This document shows positions 12,392-25,200 of a stretch of 64,000 bases of DNA, one piece after another. The position numbers were made by a program, and so were the translations under genes. This stretch comes from Crotalaria pallida (lineage: Eukaryota > Streptophyta > Magnoliopsida > Fabales > Fabaceae): the NCBI GenBank assembly GCA_037953625.1, contig CM075651.1, forward strand, positions 163,751,501 to 163,815,500, in the 5' to 3' direction. Within the stretch, counting starts at the first letter, position 1. Every line of letters starts with the position of its first letter. The notes beneath the pieces are model-generated. The model had not been told where the DNA came from. It did not search any database and was given only the letters and a program-made list of their open reading frames with translations.

Positions 12392-12723
12392 CAAGTTCCA
12401 ACTCTGGGATTGTTGTTGGTGCTAGCAGGGACAACGGCGGAGAAGGAGGTGGAAGAAACATAAAGAAAGGGTAATGGAAATTAGTGCAAGCATATTCAAT
12501 GCCACATATCTTGATTGATGAAATATCATAAGCTATGACAGCTTCTTCAAGTCAGCAGTGTCAAATGTGCCTAGCCAATGTCTTTCTTTGGTGTATGGAT
12601 TCCTAAACTCTCAGCAACATACTTTCCCCATGGCCTTCTTCTGATGACCCCATGATAACTTTAACAACCTCTTGAGGTTCTCTTGGTGGGGTTTTTTTAA
12701 ATTAATGGGTGAAGGTTTTCCAT
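12392..12723 (-). pseudogene. AP2/ERF transcription factor pseudogene (ESR/LEP-like)
   Basis: Translating the minus strand in pieces gives the blocks of an AP2/ERF DNA-binding domain in the right order but in different frames. First comes GVIRRRPWGKYVAE (about 12656-12610), then RNPYTKERHWLGTFDTA after a small frameshift, then EAVIAYD after a second shift, then a degenerate tail ending TNFHYPF with proline-rich sequence after it. RRRPWG, WLGTFDTA and AYD are the family hallmarks. The KERHWLGTFDTA wording is typical of the LEP/ESR (DORNROSCHEN) group. A possible start ATG is at 12721-12723, but a stop follows soon after. Two frameshifts and in-frame stops mean no ERF can be made. The gene is a relic of a duplicated or retroposed ERF; introns are not expected in this group. 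Confidence 0.75.
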
Positions 12724-14070
12724 TGGGTATGTGTTCGAAAAGAAAGAGAGGACTAGCTTATATATGACCTATAGTTTGAATGAGGAGGCATGTTTTAAGA
12801 AAAAAATGATTCATACATTCACAAAATAGTATTTTGCTTATTAATGATTAGTTAACAAGTGACACGTCTTCTTGTTTTGGTTTTTTTTTTTTAAAGTTAA
12901 TTCATATATTGATTTTGTAAGCTAATGTATTATATTAGTCATGTTTTAATCGGTAAGTCTTATTTTCTTTTTGTTGGGTTTAAAAAGTTCATAGGCTATT
13001 ATTCCACAAACCATATGGAACAATGAACAGTGTGCATGGAAACAATGAGCTTGAGATTTAATGGTTCATGCATTATTAAAATTATAAGAAAATATTGATG
13101 TGTTTTTCTAGTGGTCGTTTGTTCTGCCTGGTTTCCTTAATTTCCTCTCAAATAACATTATTAGAGTAGGCATAAGGCGTAAATCAATGGATTTGCTGTT
13201 CCATTTCAACATTTTGTTATTTAGTCACTCTCCAAGGTTAGTCGTGTTTTTAAGTATGGACAAGGTTGATTGAGTTTGATTTATTTGGATGTATTTACTA
13301 ATGAAAATGAGAAAAAACTGAACCAAATTGAGTTTTCTTTGCGAATATGGGTAAGTTCACTTGGTCGACGACTATTTATTCACGGTATAAGATTTCGAAG
13401 TTAGTTTTTATTTTCAAGCAGGCAAAATTTTAAGTAGAGAAGTAAAATTCCCCGGGCAGAAAAACTCACAGTATACAAAATCAATTATACTATACCGCGG
13501 CTTACTTAAAAAATTGAAAGAGATAGTGATTGAGAGTGTTAGGGTAAACACATGATCTGGTATTTAAGGATTGATTTACAATCAACAATTAGATTATACT
13601 ATATGCAAACCATGAAAAATTAAATTAAATAATGAAAGCTCAAACGCAAAAGCTGATGAATAAACCAGGCGGAAATAATCAGTGGTCTTCGTGTTCCTTC
13701 AAGATAATTGTCTGGGCCACTTTCTCCTAAATTATCTTATAATACATAGTAGCCATTCATGGGTTTAATAATAAACCAACAACAACCAATAAGCAATAAC
13801 GTTACAATATTACATACAGCCCTATGAGGTTTGTAAGGTCAAGGAAACAAAAGCTGATGTTCTGTACAAAGAAGGGAACCTTGAACATGCCATAGTGAAT
13901 ATGAGAATGGCAGCTGAAATAAATTGAAAACATTTATCAAGTAACTACTTAAATAAATGTCGATTTTACAAAACTTCTCTCTGGACACGATAACATTTGT
14001 GATTTATGCACAAATAACAAATAATTGAAAGGGAAAACAAGCAATGAAAATAAGTGAATGGAATCGTACT
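12724..14070. other. Intergenic region upstream of the ERF remnant and 3' of SEC6
   Basis: No gene or bounded element is recognised. The last 150 bp or so before 14071 should hold the SEC6 3' UTR, since SEC6 is transcribed leftward. Confidence 0.4.
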
Positions 14071-17000
14071 TCAAGTGAGTTTGCGCCAAAGGCCCCCCTT
14101 AGATACTGTTAAGCACTTCACCCTTGGAAAAACAAAACCTGCCTTTGGAGGTCTTCCATCAACAAGAGAATTTTCATATATCTCTTTGCATTCTTGTACG
14201 ACCTGATTAGCAAGAACATTGTAAGTTCCAAAATCAATAACCATAAAATTTGTCCAGCCATGAGCTTTTGATTAATGGAAAATTTAGACACATGTCACCT
14301 CTCCCTCCCCTCTTCTTTTAAGTTAGAGGGACAACTGATTCCTCCAAAAAGGATAGCCATACAAATATAGTTCCATATGTTGTCACCAAATTTATACATT
14401 ACAGGACAATCTTCCAAAAGCTAGATCCAATGATATACAAACCTTGTCAATTTGTACCGGTTGGAGAATATCTTTAATTAAAAAACATAAAAGCACTAAA
14501 AACAGGAACATTTGAAAATGAATGCTCTACTTATATTCCCACAGAAATGCTCTATTTAAATTATTGACCTGGGAAGATATTTCTTGACTTCAATGTTAAG
14601 CAAAATAAACAATGAATTTTATTTACCTCCTTGGCGTCCTTCCGAGGAATGCCTTCTCGCAGTCCAACAAGTTTCTCGACGACTTCAGGCTGCAATAGAA
14701 GATAAAAATGCAGATTTTTCAACCAGGACAACTTGAGATAGAAATATTCATACACTTTAAATCATATACTAAAAAATAAATCAAAGTAAATTTCCTAAGC
14801 CTAAGACAAAATTATAAAATAACTTAATAAACACATGGAAAAAAATCTTTTAATTTCTTAGAGAATTACTGCTCGGACAAACTAGCAATTATTGAAAAAA
14901 CAGATTTAAATAAATTACTGGAATGATATTGGGCAAAAATTTACCGGGCAATCAGGCTGATGCTCGAGTATATTAGTATAGATGAGCGTGAAGGTATCCA
15001 GGCTCTCTGCTGAAGCAAGTTCCCTCAGGTCGCTAAGTATACTCACCCTGTTTTCTACTTTCTAACCAAGAATGTCAAGGAAATTAGGGTAAGAACCTTC
15101 CTTTGAAGCAGAACACCAAGATATGCAGCTAATAAAATGTTGATCAGGCATAGTTTTCACATTGGGAGATAACAGTGACCAAATGTCTAAAAAGAGCTTA
15201 CAGAAACACTGATGTATTCCCTAAAAAAGTCCATGATAACCTCCTCGTCTAGCCTCATCCGCTCAATAGTTTCTTCCTTAATGTAGTTTTTCTGCGATCC
15301 AAAATTATCAGGGATACAATAAAGTCAAACGAAAGAAAGCAGTTACAGAAGAATATACACACAATTTTATTCCATAAATAAGAAACTACAATTATTTTAT
15401 TGACATCGGAACCTGTGTTAAGAGATGATCAACATAAACAACCACTGTTTCCTCCAGGCAGGCTTCAACAAATCTCCTAAAAGATCTTTCTTCAATGTAC
15501 CTTTAATATATATGGGAGATTTTAAGTTTTCCACAACAAACCAAATTTTCAATAATCAAACTTCAGATAAATGCAAAAGAAGCCATTTGCAATGGAAAAT
15601 TCATTAACAAACTTAAGATGAGGCACACATAACAAAGTTTAGCTAGATTGCTAAAAGAAAACACGTACATTGGAATATTATAAAATGACAATCTCAAAGG
15701 TAGAGGAAAAAGTGTTAAAAGAGAGTAGGAAAATAAACTCTAACCAGCTACAAAATTCTAAAAATGGAAACTAAGATCCCCAAGATGAGAGGAACAAAAT
15801 CCAATTCAAAAAATTCATAGAGAAGCCATAACTGAGGTACTCATGGACACTTCTCACTAAAAATGTTTCCCATTATTCTGCAACTTAATGCACGTCCCTT
15901 CCACTAATATTACAAAAAATTAAACCGGATAGGGGATAATTGTTACTGTTAAAAAGAACAATAACGACAGGGATAGCGTCGTTCATTAACCCTCCCATGT
16001 AGGCATGTAGCTACGAAAGTTCCAACCCTTAATTTGTAAACTTTTGCTCTTAAGGAGGATGCACATACTGCTAGCCTACAGGACACCTGCTAGTAAAATT
16101 AACATCAAGTACAACAATTTAGAGTTGATCCATTTCATTGAGATTCGACAAAGTTTTATATTGGTTGTCAATTGCCCAACACAACCTTAACCTTTCATCT
16201 GAGCTTAGGACCATGTATAACTCTGCAAAAAAGCACCACATTGGCAGGGTTTTGTCATTCACGAGTTAGTCGCTGAGGTTTTGTTAATTGGCTGGCAGGA
16301 GACTGCATAATGTGAGGAGCCTCCAAACATGAGGGGGTCGAGATGCCAAACACTTCCAAACACCCAAGTAATTTAAGAAATTCGCGGGCCGCATAGTCAA
16401 GAAACAGATAAGATCAAGTACAAAGAAAAAATCATTTGCTGAGATGTGATTACAGTTCTAGAGAAAGTTTCAGATCAAAATAGAAGAATGCATATGGTTT
16501 CCATTAAAGTTAATGACTTGCATTAGTTATCTACAGCTTAGGCAGCCCATCAATCAATTTACCAATTAATTAGGTGGCAATAAAGAAAGCTGACAGAGAT
16601 AATATGGCACAAGTGGAAGAAAAAACAAAACAAAATTAAAAAGATCAGAAAACTTACATTTTTACATCAGTAAAATAATCACTAAATGTTGCAACCAGGT
16701 ACTCGGTAACCTGCCCCTCACTCCATTCTGATATATAAAAAGAAAAAAGAAAAAGTCAATTTTCTTATTATAAGATAAAATAAAATGTAAAAGAATGCGC
16801 ATGATCAGATATGAAAGATAACATGGTAGATTTATTATTGATAAAACATTGTACTTCAACGACAGTTCAAGATAATATTGGATACAATGGTAAAATGCAT
16901 TTAAATACCCAAGCATGTGGCAAGTACCAGAAAGGTTAACTGAAAAATCTATCCACAAACTTTAGCAATAACTTGCAGCCTATTATATCATAATGTTCAA

Positions 17001-20000
17001 CTCAATGTATTTCCTGTTAAAAAAATATCATTGAGACAGAATAGTACATAGCTAAAAATTTAGCAATCATCCTAACATAAAAAGCTCCTCAGTCCCTCTG
17101 CAAACATGACAATAATGCCCCCAGTAAAAACCATTAGAAAAAACCACCATAGAAGCCAGCTAGGTATGGTGAAATTACTTTACCTTTATGGTATAGCTTT
17201 ACCAGCAACTCCTGCACTCCAGGATCCTCAAATATTACGCTAACTGTTTGATGCACAGCTTCCTATCATCAAGATGAAAATTAAATTTATTAGAAGTTAG
17301 TCTCTTCCAAATAACAGATATTCATCACACTGGAAAATGCAGTCAACAAAATCAATTTAAATAGAAAATGTTTAATCATTCTAGCCACATGTGAAGGTGA
17401 CATGAGTCACAAGGTGATATTTTGCTCATTAATTATTGGTTACAAGTGACGCATGTCAGCTTTATGTGGTTAGGAGGATTTGTAGGCCAAAATAATAGGA
17501 GGATTTAGCATTTCTCACTCAAGTATGAAAACGCATAGTGTAAACTGGCTAAAGAAAACAAAATATACGGTGTAAGTACACGTGCACTCGAGTGAATGCA
17601 TTTACATATGAACATAAGAGACAGGCAACTATGGACCCAGATTTTTACCATTTTTTTTTCAGAGTGTGGATCTGTGAACCAACTTCATGATTAATTGGAT
17701 AGAAAAGCAAAATAGAAAACACTTTGAACATATTTCGCCTAGTTAACAACAAAGGCAAAAGTGTGCAGAAGGTAGAGTAAAATGTATAGAAAGAACAGAA
17801 CAAAACGTTTGTTAATGAATTAGCTTGTAAAAAATTGCCAATATATGACAAATAGCTTCATTAGAAATTTAAGTGAGCTAATTGATACAGCCAAAAGGGT
17901 GAGACGTATGGAAGGAAACCATTAACTTTAAATGGGTTAAAGGGCTAAGAAACATTAATCTTAAATTTCTTTTTTAATAATAAGTTTAGTTAATAAAGCT
18001 AGAATAAATTATCTAAGTCATAGTCAGATGTGACAACAGATCTTTGGTCCACAACCTTTACACCACTTAGTATACAGTAATGTATTTACAACATGCTAAT
18101 AATTGCACACTCAAGCATACCTTTGCAACCTCGAGAAAACCCTTACAAGTATCTTCAAAATTAACCTGTAATGAAAAAGCAGATCAAAACATATTGAGTC
18201 AAGAAAATGTATGCATAATTATTCACTATTACCTATATCCGCCACAAGTTAACATGCATGTTGAATTGGATGGTTTTAAGTATGGAAGGAGGAAAAGAGA
18301 AAATAGACTATTGATATTTATTGTAATATGATGATAATGTGTCGGTATGATCGCACTCCTACTTAAATAAAGAAACAAATCAAAAAATATAAATGGAAAA
18401 TAACTACTACAAGATCTTCTGAGATACTCGAAAATATTCTAAAATACAATTAAGATATTACCCAGTTATTCTAACAATGTGATAAAGAGTGGAAGGAGTG
18501 AGTCCGATATATTGGTGAATTCAAATCATTAAGCAAATCAACGCGCCTTTGAATTTTGAACATTGATTCCTCAAAAAAATACTGTATAATAGTAGTATTT
18601 TGGCAGGTTTTGATTGTGAATACTCAGACTCTTTCTTCATAGTTCATACACATCTGCAATTGGTTGTCAAAGTTAAGCAATGGCCCTAACTTATCTAATT
18701 CTTGTTGGGGTTCAGTAGTTTCAGAAGATCTCTAATCAATTGGAGAGTTGGAAGGATGCCTTTTACCCTTGGAATGATCAAATTACTCTTACTCAGACCC
18801 AAGGTTGTCAAACTCGCGAGTTAACTCGTAAACTCGTACACGATCCTACCCATAGAATCGAGTCAACTCGCATGGAAACTCGCTTCCCACTAAACTCGGG
18901 TAAACTCGGGTAAACTTGTGCAAACTCGGGTAAACTCGTGCAAACTCGGGTAAACAGCAGTGGCCTTACAGATATTTGAATTTTCTTGAGCTTTTACTTC
19001 TCAAAACAAAATTTCCACCGTCGGATGTCAAGATAAACGAGTTAGGAAGCGTATATAAAAATTTGAGCACGATCCAACGGTTAACAAAGAGGATACTGAT
19101 CAATCTTTGAACGATATTTTCACTAAAATAACACTATAACCACTATTTTTACTTAACTAACCACTTAAATCATAAAACCATCATATTTGGTTGTTGTTAA
19201 GTTGGTTTGCTAATATTATTTATTAGGTTCTTATATGCTATAGCAACATTTAAATATTTATGTTTAATTTTTAGAGTAAAAACTATGAAATGGAAGCTAT
19301 GAAAGTTATCTATAGGTTAATTTTAAAATAAGTGGACTCGAGGTAAACTCGTACGAGTTTACGAGTCGAGTTTACCTTGGCTTCACGAGTTTACGTAAAC
19401 TCGCGAGTTTGACAACCTTGCTCAGACCTGTTTACAGAGAAGAGATAATTTTGTTAATTAGGAGGTTTGTTACAGGCTTAAGCAGGGAGACCGTTTGAAT
19501 CTTGGGAATTCGGGGTCCAAATTGATTGCTTAGTCTCTTTCTCTTTCCTCCATCTCGGTTTACATTGAGAAACTAGGAAAATGGGATTTTTTTCCTTTCA
19601 AATTGGGGGGCAATATTCTTTGTAGCCCACGTACGTTCTTTGAACTTTATTGCTCAGGTATCTGATTTGTACATATCACTAATTTCTTTGGGTTTACATA
19701 ATTATTTTTGCTTCAGTCGTTGAGGAAATTCGTATGGAAGAACCTTCCCCTCTCAAAGGCCTTTCCTGGCCTCGCCTCTATCCGTGGGATCGTGCATTAT
19801 GGTAACTCCATGACTAGGGTATCATGTTCTCTAAACTGTCTCTGGATTCTACTAATAAATGTCTGCTGGATAATTTATTGTTAATAAAGAGAATGCTTTC
19901 GAATTTGGATCTAATGGCAGCAATTAAACGGTTGATTGACCGGGTAGTGCTTTCAATTGATTCTTTCTCAAATTCTCTCGTAAGGACATATTTGAGTTTC

Positions 20001-22167
20001 TTATGAGATGATTGTAGTAGTTTAGTATCAGATCGCTCTGTTGAGATTTGGCATTCAAATGGTTTCTGAAGGATAATAAGCTAACACTGTTTTGGCTAGT
20101 GATTCATCATTCAGAAGTCAGAACAGGCCTTCCAAATAAAAATATACAAGGTTTCCAACCAAGATTTCAAGAACTCCATTCATAACATAGGAGTGAATTA
20201 TAATAATTATTCCATTAAACACCAATAAGCAAGTTTTGTGTATCACTAGATGAAAAATGTAATAACAACAAAGGAACTTGTCAACAAAGCAACATTTATC
20301 AAATTAATGGAACTAAGAAAAACAACATAAAACAAAGTTATAAACCTGCTCAGCATAGTTCTGTGGAAGAGCTTCTATGGTGCTATTACTTAGTTCCATT
20401 GCAAGATCATAGCAGCGTAAATTGTTGTTAATCTAAATACAGTGAACATTGAATCTCATGTCAACATAAGTCTAAATTGAAAACTATCCAAAGTTGAAAT
20501 AGTAAGTCATAAGTCAATATTTAAAAATTATACTAACCATGGCACACAAAGGTTCCAGACCAATTTCAGAAGCAGGTTCTCCGAGTCTCTTCTTTTCAGC
20601 TGCTTGAAAATCAATCATCACCTGAAAAAAGATGGAGTACCAACATAGGATAGAACTTAATTACAGAAGCAACTAAAATAAGCAGTAATAACAGCACATT
20701 GTGTTAGATGGAGCTCTTCATGCATTTCCAAAGATATCGTTACAGAAACTAAGATATTTGAGCACATTGTTGCTCTAGAAAAAATATTATTCCAAGTTCC
20801 ATCCACTTTACCTTTTCTCTAGGAAGAGTTCAGTATGCAAAAGATAAAGTTATAATGCACAACAGTTATGTCGATATCTTATCTGATATTACCTGAATGG
20901 TTGCCAACGCGATTCTGTATAACATGACATCAGTGCTATTATCCCGAACAATTTGTACTTGCTCTCCAAGTATCCTGAATAGGTCAACAGCAGCTGGGGT
21001 ATACAGCTTCCCATCTTCTGTTTTCTTTGGGGGCTGCGTTTTATCAGCCTCCAAGATATTCAAGTACCATTTCTAGAAAACATTAAAGATAAAGCTTGAT
21101 GTTATGGACAGTGAAGAAGCCATTAAAAGAACATCAAAGATTACCAAACCTAAATGAATAAACAAGATAGCTAGGATTACCCTTGTTGTAGCTTGCATTC
21201 TTTCAACATAAGAGTTCATAAGAGGATCCATGGCACCACTCTCAGAGCACACTTGGGCAAGAGACTCGTCAACACCAAGCCCAATCAGATTATCTTGGTA
21301 TTCAACCACCCAACCAGTTACCTGCTTGATAATAAAACAAAAAAATAGGTGAAATCTTTTCATAAAAAACATCAACAGGGAACAAAAGAAAAGAGACAGA
21401 GTGAGACAGAAATGGATACCACAAAAATAAGATAGCGAAAAAAGGTACAACAGACAAGTGAAAAGAGAAAAAAGAAAATGTTAAAAGATTATATATATAC
21501 AACAACAATAATCAAGCCTTTGTCCCACTAGGTGGGGTCAACTATATGGATCAAACGACACCATAGTAGCCTGTCATAAATCATGTCCTTTGATACGGCA
21601 TTTATCTCCATATCCTTCATAATTGTTTTGCCTATTATTTTTCTTGGTCTTCCTCTGCCTCTAGCACCTGGGATATCATCCATTTGGTCTACTCTCTGAA
21701 CTAGCCACTAGGGCTTCTACCGGACTCCTCCAGACATGCCCAAACCACCTAAGGCAGGATTCTATCATCCTTAGTACGATAGGTGCAACCCCAACTCTCT
21801 CTCTCTCGAATGTATTCATTCCTAATCCTATCTAGTCAAATTGTATCCACTCCACTCATCCACCGCAACATCCTCATCTCCGCTACATGAAGTTTATTAT
21901 TTTGTTGACATCTTGCTGCCCAACATTTTGTCCCTTACAACATAGCTGGCCTTATAGCAGTGCGGTAAAACTTCCCTTAAGTTTGAGTGACACCTTTCTA
22001 TCACATAAGACACCCGAGGCACTCCTCCATTTCATCCACCCTGCTTGAATCCTATGATTCACATCTCCTTCTATTTCCCCGTCATGTTGTATGATAGACC
22101 CAAGGTACTTAAACCTTGTGGGTTGTGGTATGGCATGCTCTCCAATCTTCACCTCTAGGGTAGGATT

Positions 22168-22203
<36 letters not shown>

Positions 22204-25200
22204 CAATTATTTGTCAGTGATCACATCAATGATAAATGTCTAAAAGTAATGGTGAAGCCATAGTTTCATCCGTATTGTTATAAAGTGACTTGTATTTAAT
22301 TATGGGCTTGACCAATTTTTGACCTGACAACAGGACCCGTCAAGAAATTTTCAAGGAGTCAATATAGTGTAGCCAATCTTAATAACAGTGAAGACATGGG
22401 TTTATTGGGATTAGGGTTTGAGCGTTGAGCATCTACTCCTTCTAATCTTCATTGGTCAAAGTGAATTTTCTCTCTCTATTTTGCTTGTGAAAAAGTGAAG
22501 ATTCAAAGAGGAGTTATTATGGGAGTAGAATTGACAAACAGACGCATTATGCCTTGGGAAAGTTTCAGAAAGAAAGACTAAGGAGTAGTAGCACAACACA
22601 AACCCAAATCCCAATACACCAATGTGAAAGATACTACATGATAATTTATCTACTAAATTAAGAATATATAACGCTTAATTGCCAAGAACAATACTTTTCA
22701 GGCCCTATGTATGTGTGTTTGGGTTTGTCAAGTCAAGCACAAAACTATACACAAGCCACCAATAGCATATAAAAAGTATCATATTGCAACATGTTCTTCA
22801 ATACAAACAAATTGGATAGCTAGTAACTCAGTTTACCAAATTCTTCATAGGTGGCAAATACATGTCTAGCTAACCTTTATCTAGGAGGAATATGGCATTA
22901 TAATTTATAAGTATGTGATAACTTCTGTTTTTAATAATAGAAAAAGTTCAAGAAGACCAAGAGAAGAAGGTTACAGAGTTGGGATAAAAGTATGTGATAC
23001 ATGTTACACATGCATAACAACTCCAGTGAAATATACCTTTAATATCTCAATATTTGTTAAGTCATTTGCCCTGTCACTGAGCAACCTCAGAAACTGAATA
23101 AACCTCTCTGTGTACAGATTTACCATTAGTTGGAATATTTCATATCTGCAAGCATTAAAAAATGCATTAGAACAACCATAACATTGTTAGCCAGTTCATA
23201 CATGACCTGAGTGTGAGATACTTACAGGCCACGTAGGGAATTCTACAATATCTTAAAACACCACCTAGAAGAGGATTATTATTTAGAAGATGTAGAAATA
23301 TCCATGGAAATGCATATGTATGCTGATTATGCAGGATCATTCATTGACGAAAGGCCAACCTCAGATTACATGTTTTTGGGTAGAAATTTGGTAACATGGA
23401 GAAGAAAGAAACAAAAGGTGCTTGCTTGATCAAGTGCAGAGGTAGAGTTCCGAGCTCCAGTACAAGGAGTTTGACAATTACTATTGATTACACTATACTG
23501 GATTAGCTAGAAGAAAATATGAAGCTCCTATGCAGCTGTTTTGGGACAATAAATTTGCCATTCTTGTGATTCGGTTCAACAGGACAAAATGCATTCAATA
23601 TACCAACACTTAATCAAGTAGAAATTGGATTGTTGAGTGGTTACCACAGCATATGTCCCTTCTAGGTTTCAGTTAGTTAATGTGTTAATTAAGGGGCTAA
23701 ACATATGGAGGTTTCAAGATCTCACAAGCAAGCTAGGAATGATAGATATCCATCACCAGCTTGAGGAGGAGTGTTCTAATGGTCAAGCACACATTAAAGC
23801 AGGACATTATTTGTTGTTAGTGTAATTATTGTGAATTATATGTGGTTATTAGGAATACAACTATTTGCCCTAGATTTAGCCCTCTCTTTAGGAAAACTGT
23901 AATTGTTGCTAGGTCCACAAATTGTTTGATCATGTAAAAAACACTATTCAACATACATAAAGCACATAGCATGCCTGGACAGAGAAGAAATTATAGCAGG
24001 TACATCCAAATCCAAATCATATAATTACATTATTCTTTAGCAAGAAATTGTCCGGAAACATAAGGTAGAAAAGGGCAATATACTCAATTCAGAGCAAACC
24101 TTGGAGGAAAGCAGGGAGCTACGTAATCATAGATATCTCCAAGTTCATCTCCAATCTATGTGCCATTAAAGAAAAAAGATTCCATCAGTAATGGGGAATA
24201 AAAATGGAACTCAAGACATCCCTAGAAAATGATTAAATAAAAATAGAGGTGCTTGATGTGTATGATAGTGTGAGCCAGAGATTTACATGGCCTGTGATAA
24301 TGTTTCTACGGTGTTAGATGTAAACAAAATGAATTAAGGAATTATTTCTAATAACAGGTTCAAGCTCTAACAAAATAGGGTGTTGTATCGTATCATATAA
24401 TGTAAAAAGGAATAGATTCTTCTAGAGTTAATTTGTAATTATTTCATTTAGCCTATACAAAGGAGTCTCCTTGTGTAGTTGAAACACATTGATTTTATCA
24501 CGTCTCTCTTTTCTCTTGTTGCTCTCTACAAATAGAACGAAACAATATCATTTTAGTTTCTATAGGATATGAATGTTTGCATGCATGATGATTAATCTAT
24601 GACAATAAAAGCAAGAATCAACTGATATAGGTCTAGAAAGGAGAAAATAAAATGGGTATTTGGTCCCTATGAGGATAATGGAAAGTAAAAAACTCGGAAG
24701 CTTAAGATTTAGTTCAACCTACCGCTCGAGCTTCCTCTAGAGCTGCTTTCAGGTCCTCAAACACAAACTGATGCATAAATTAATTTGACAATCAGTAGCA
24801 TACAGAATAATTACTCTCACGAGTGTTCTGCAGGTGTGCAGATGAGCATATGGGTGTCTTTGTTTCTGGTACAAGGAGAAAAGGCATGCAGAGAAGTATG
24901 TGACCTACCACAGTAAGAAGCTTGTTAAAGCGTCCCTCTACAGTCTTCCGTATTTGCTCGTAGCATTTATCCTTAAAGCCTTTCCCATGAACTTTCAATT
25001 TTTGTTGCGTTAAATTTTTTGAAGAAGCCATTGCACTTGTAGATTTTCTGAGACTCATTGGCATTAGCAGAATTATGAGTATTTAAATGGGAAGACCTTT
25101 GCACATTAAAAAGGGATGATAATTCTGGGAACTGTGAAGTATACACAATGAAACTCCAGGTATAAGTTTCATGACAAAACAAGCAAGATTAATAGGGAGA

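Noticed and set aside
19824..20006. A 60-codon + frame in SEC6 intron 17
   Set aside because: No recognisable motif, unclear upstream exons, and normal length for chance in this composition.
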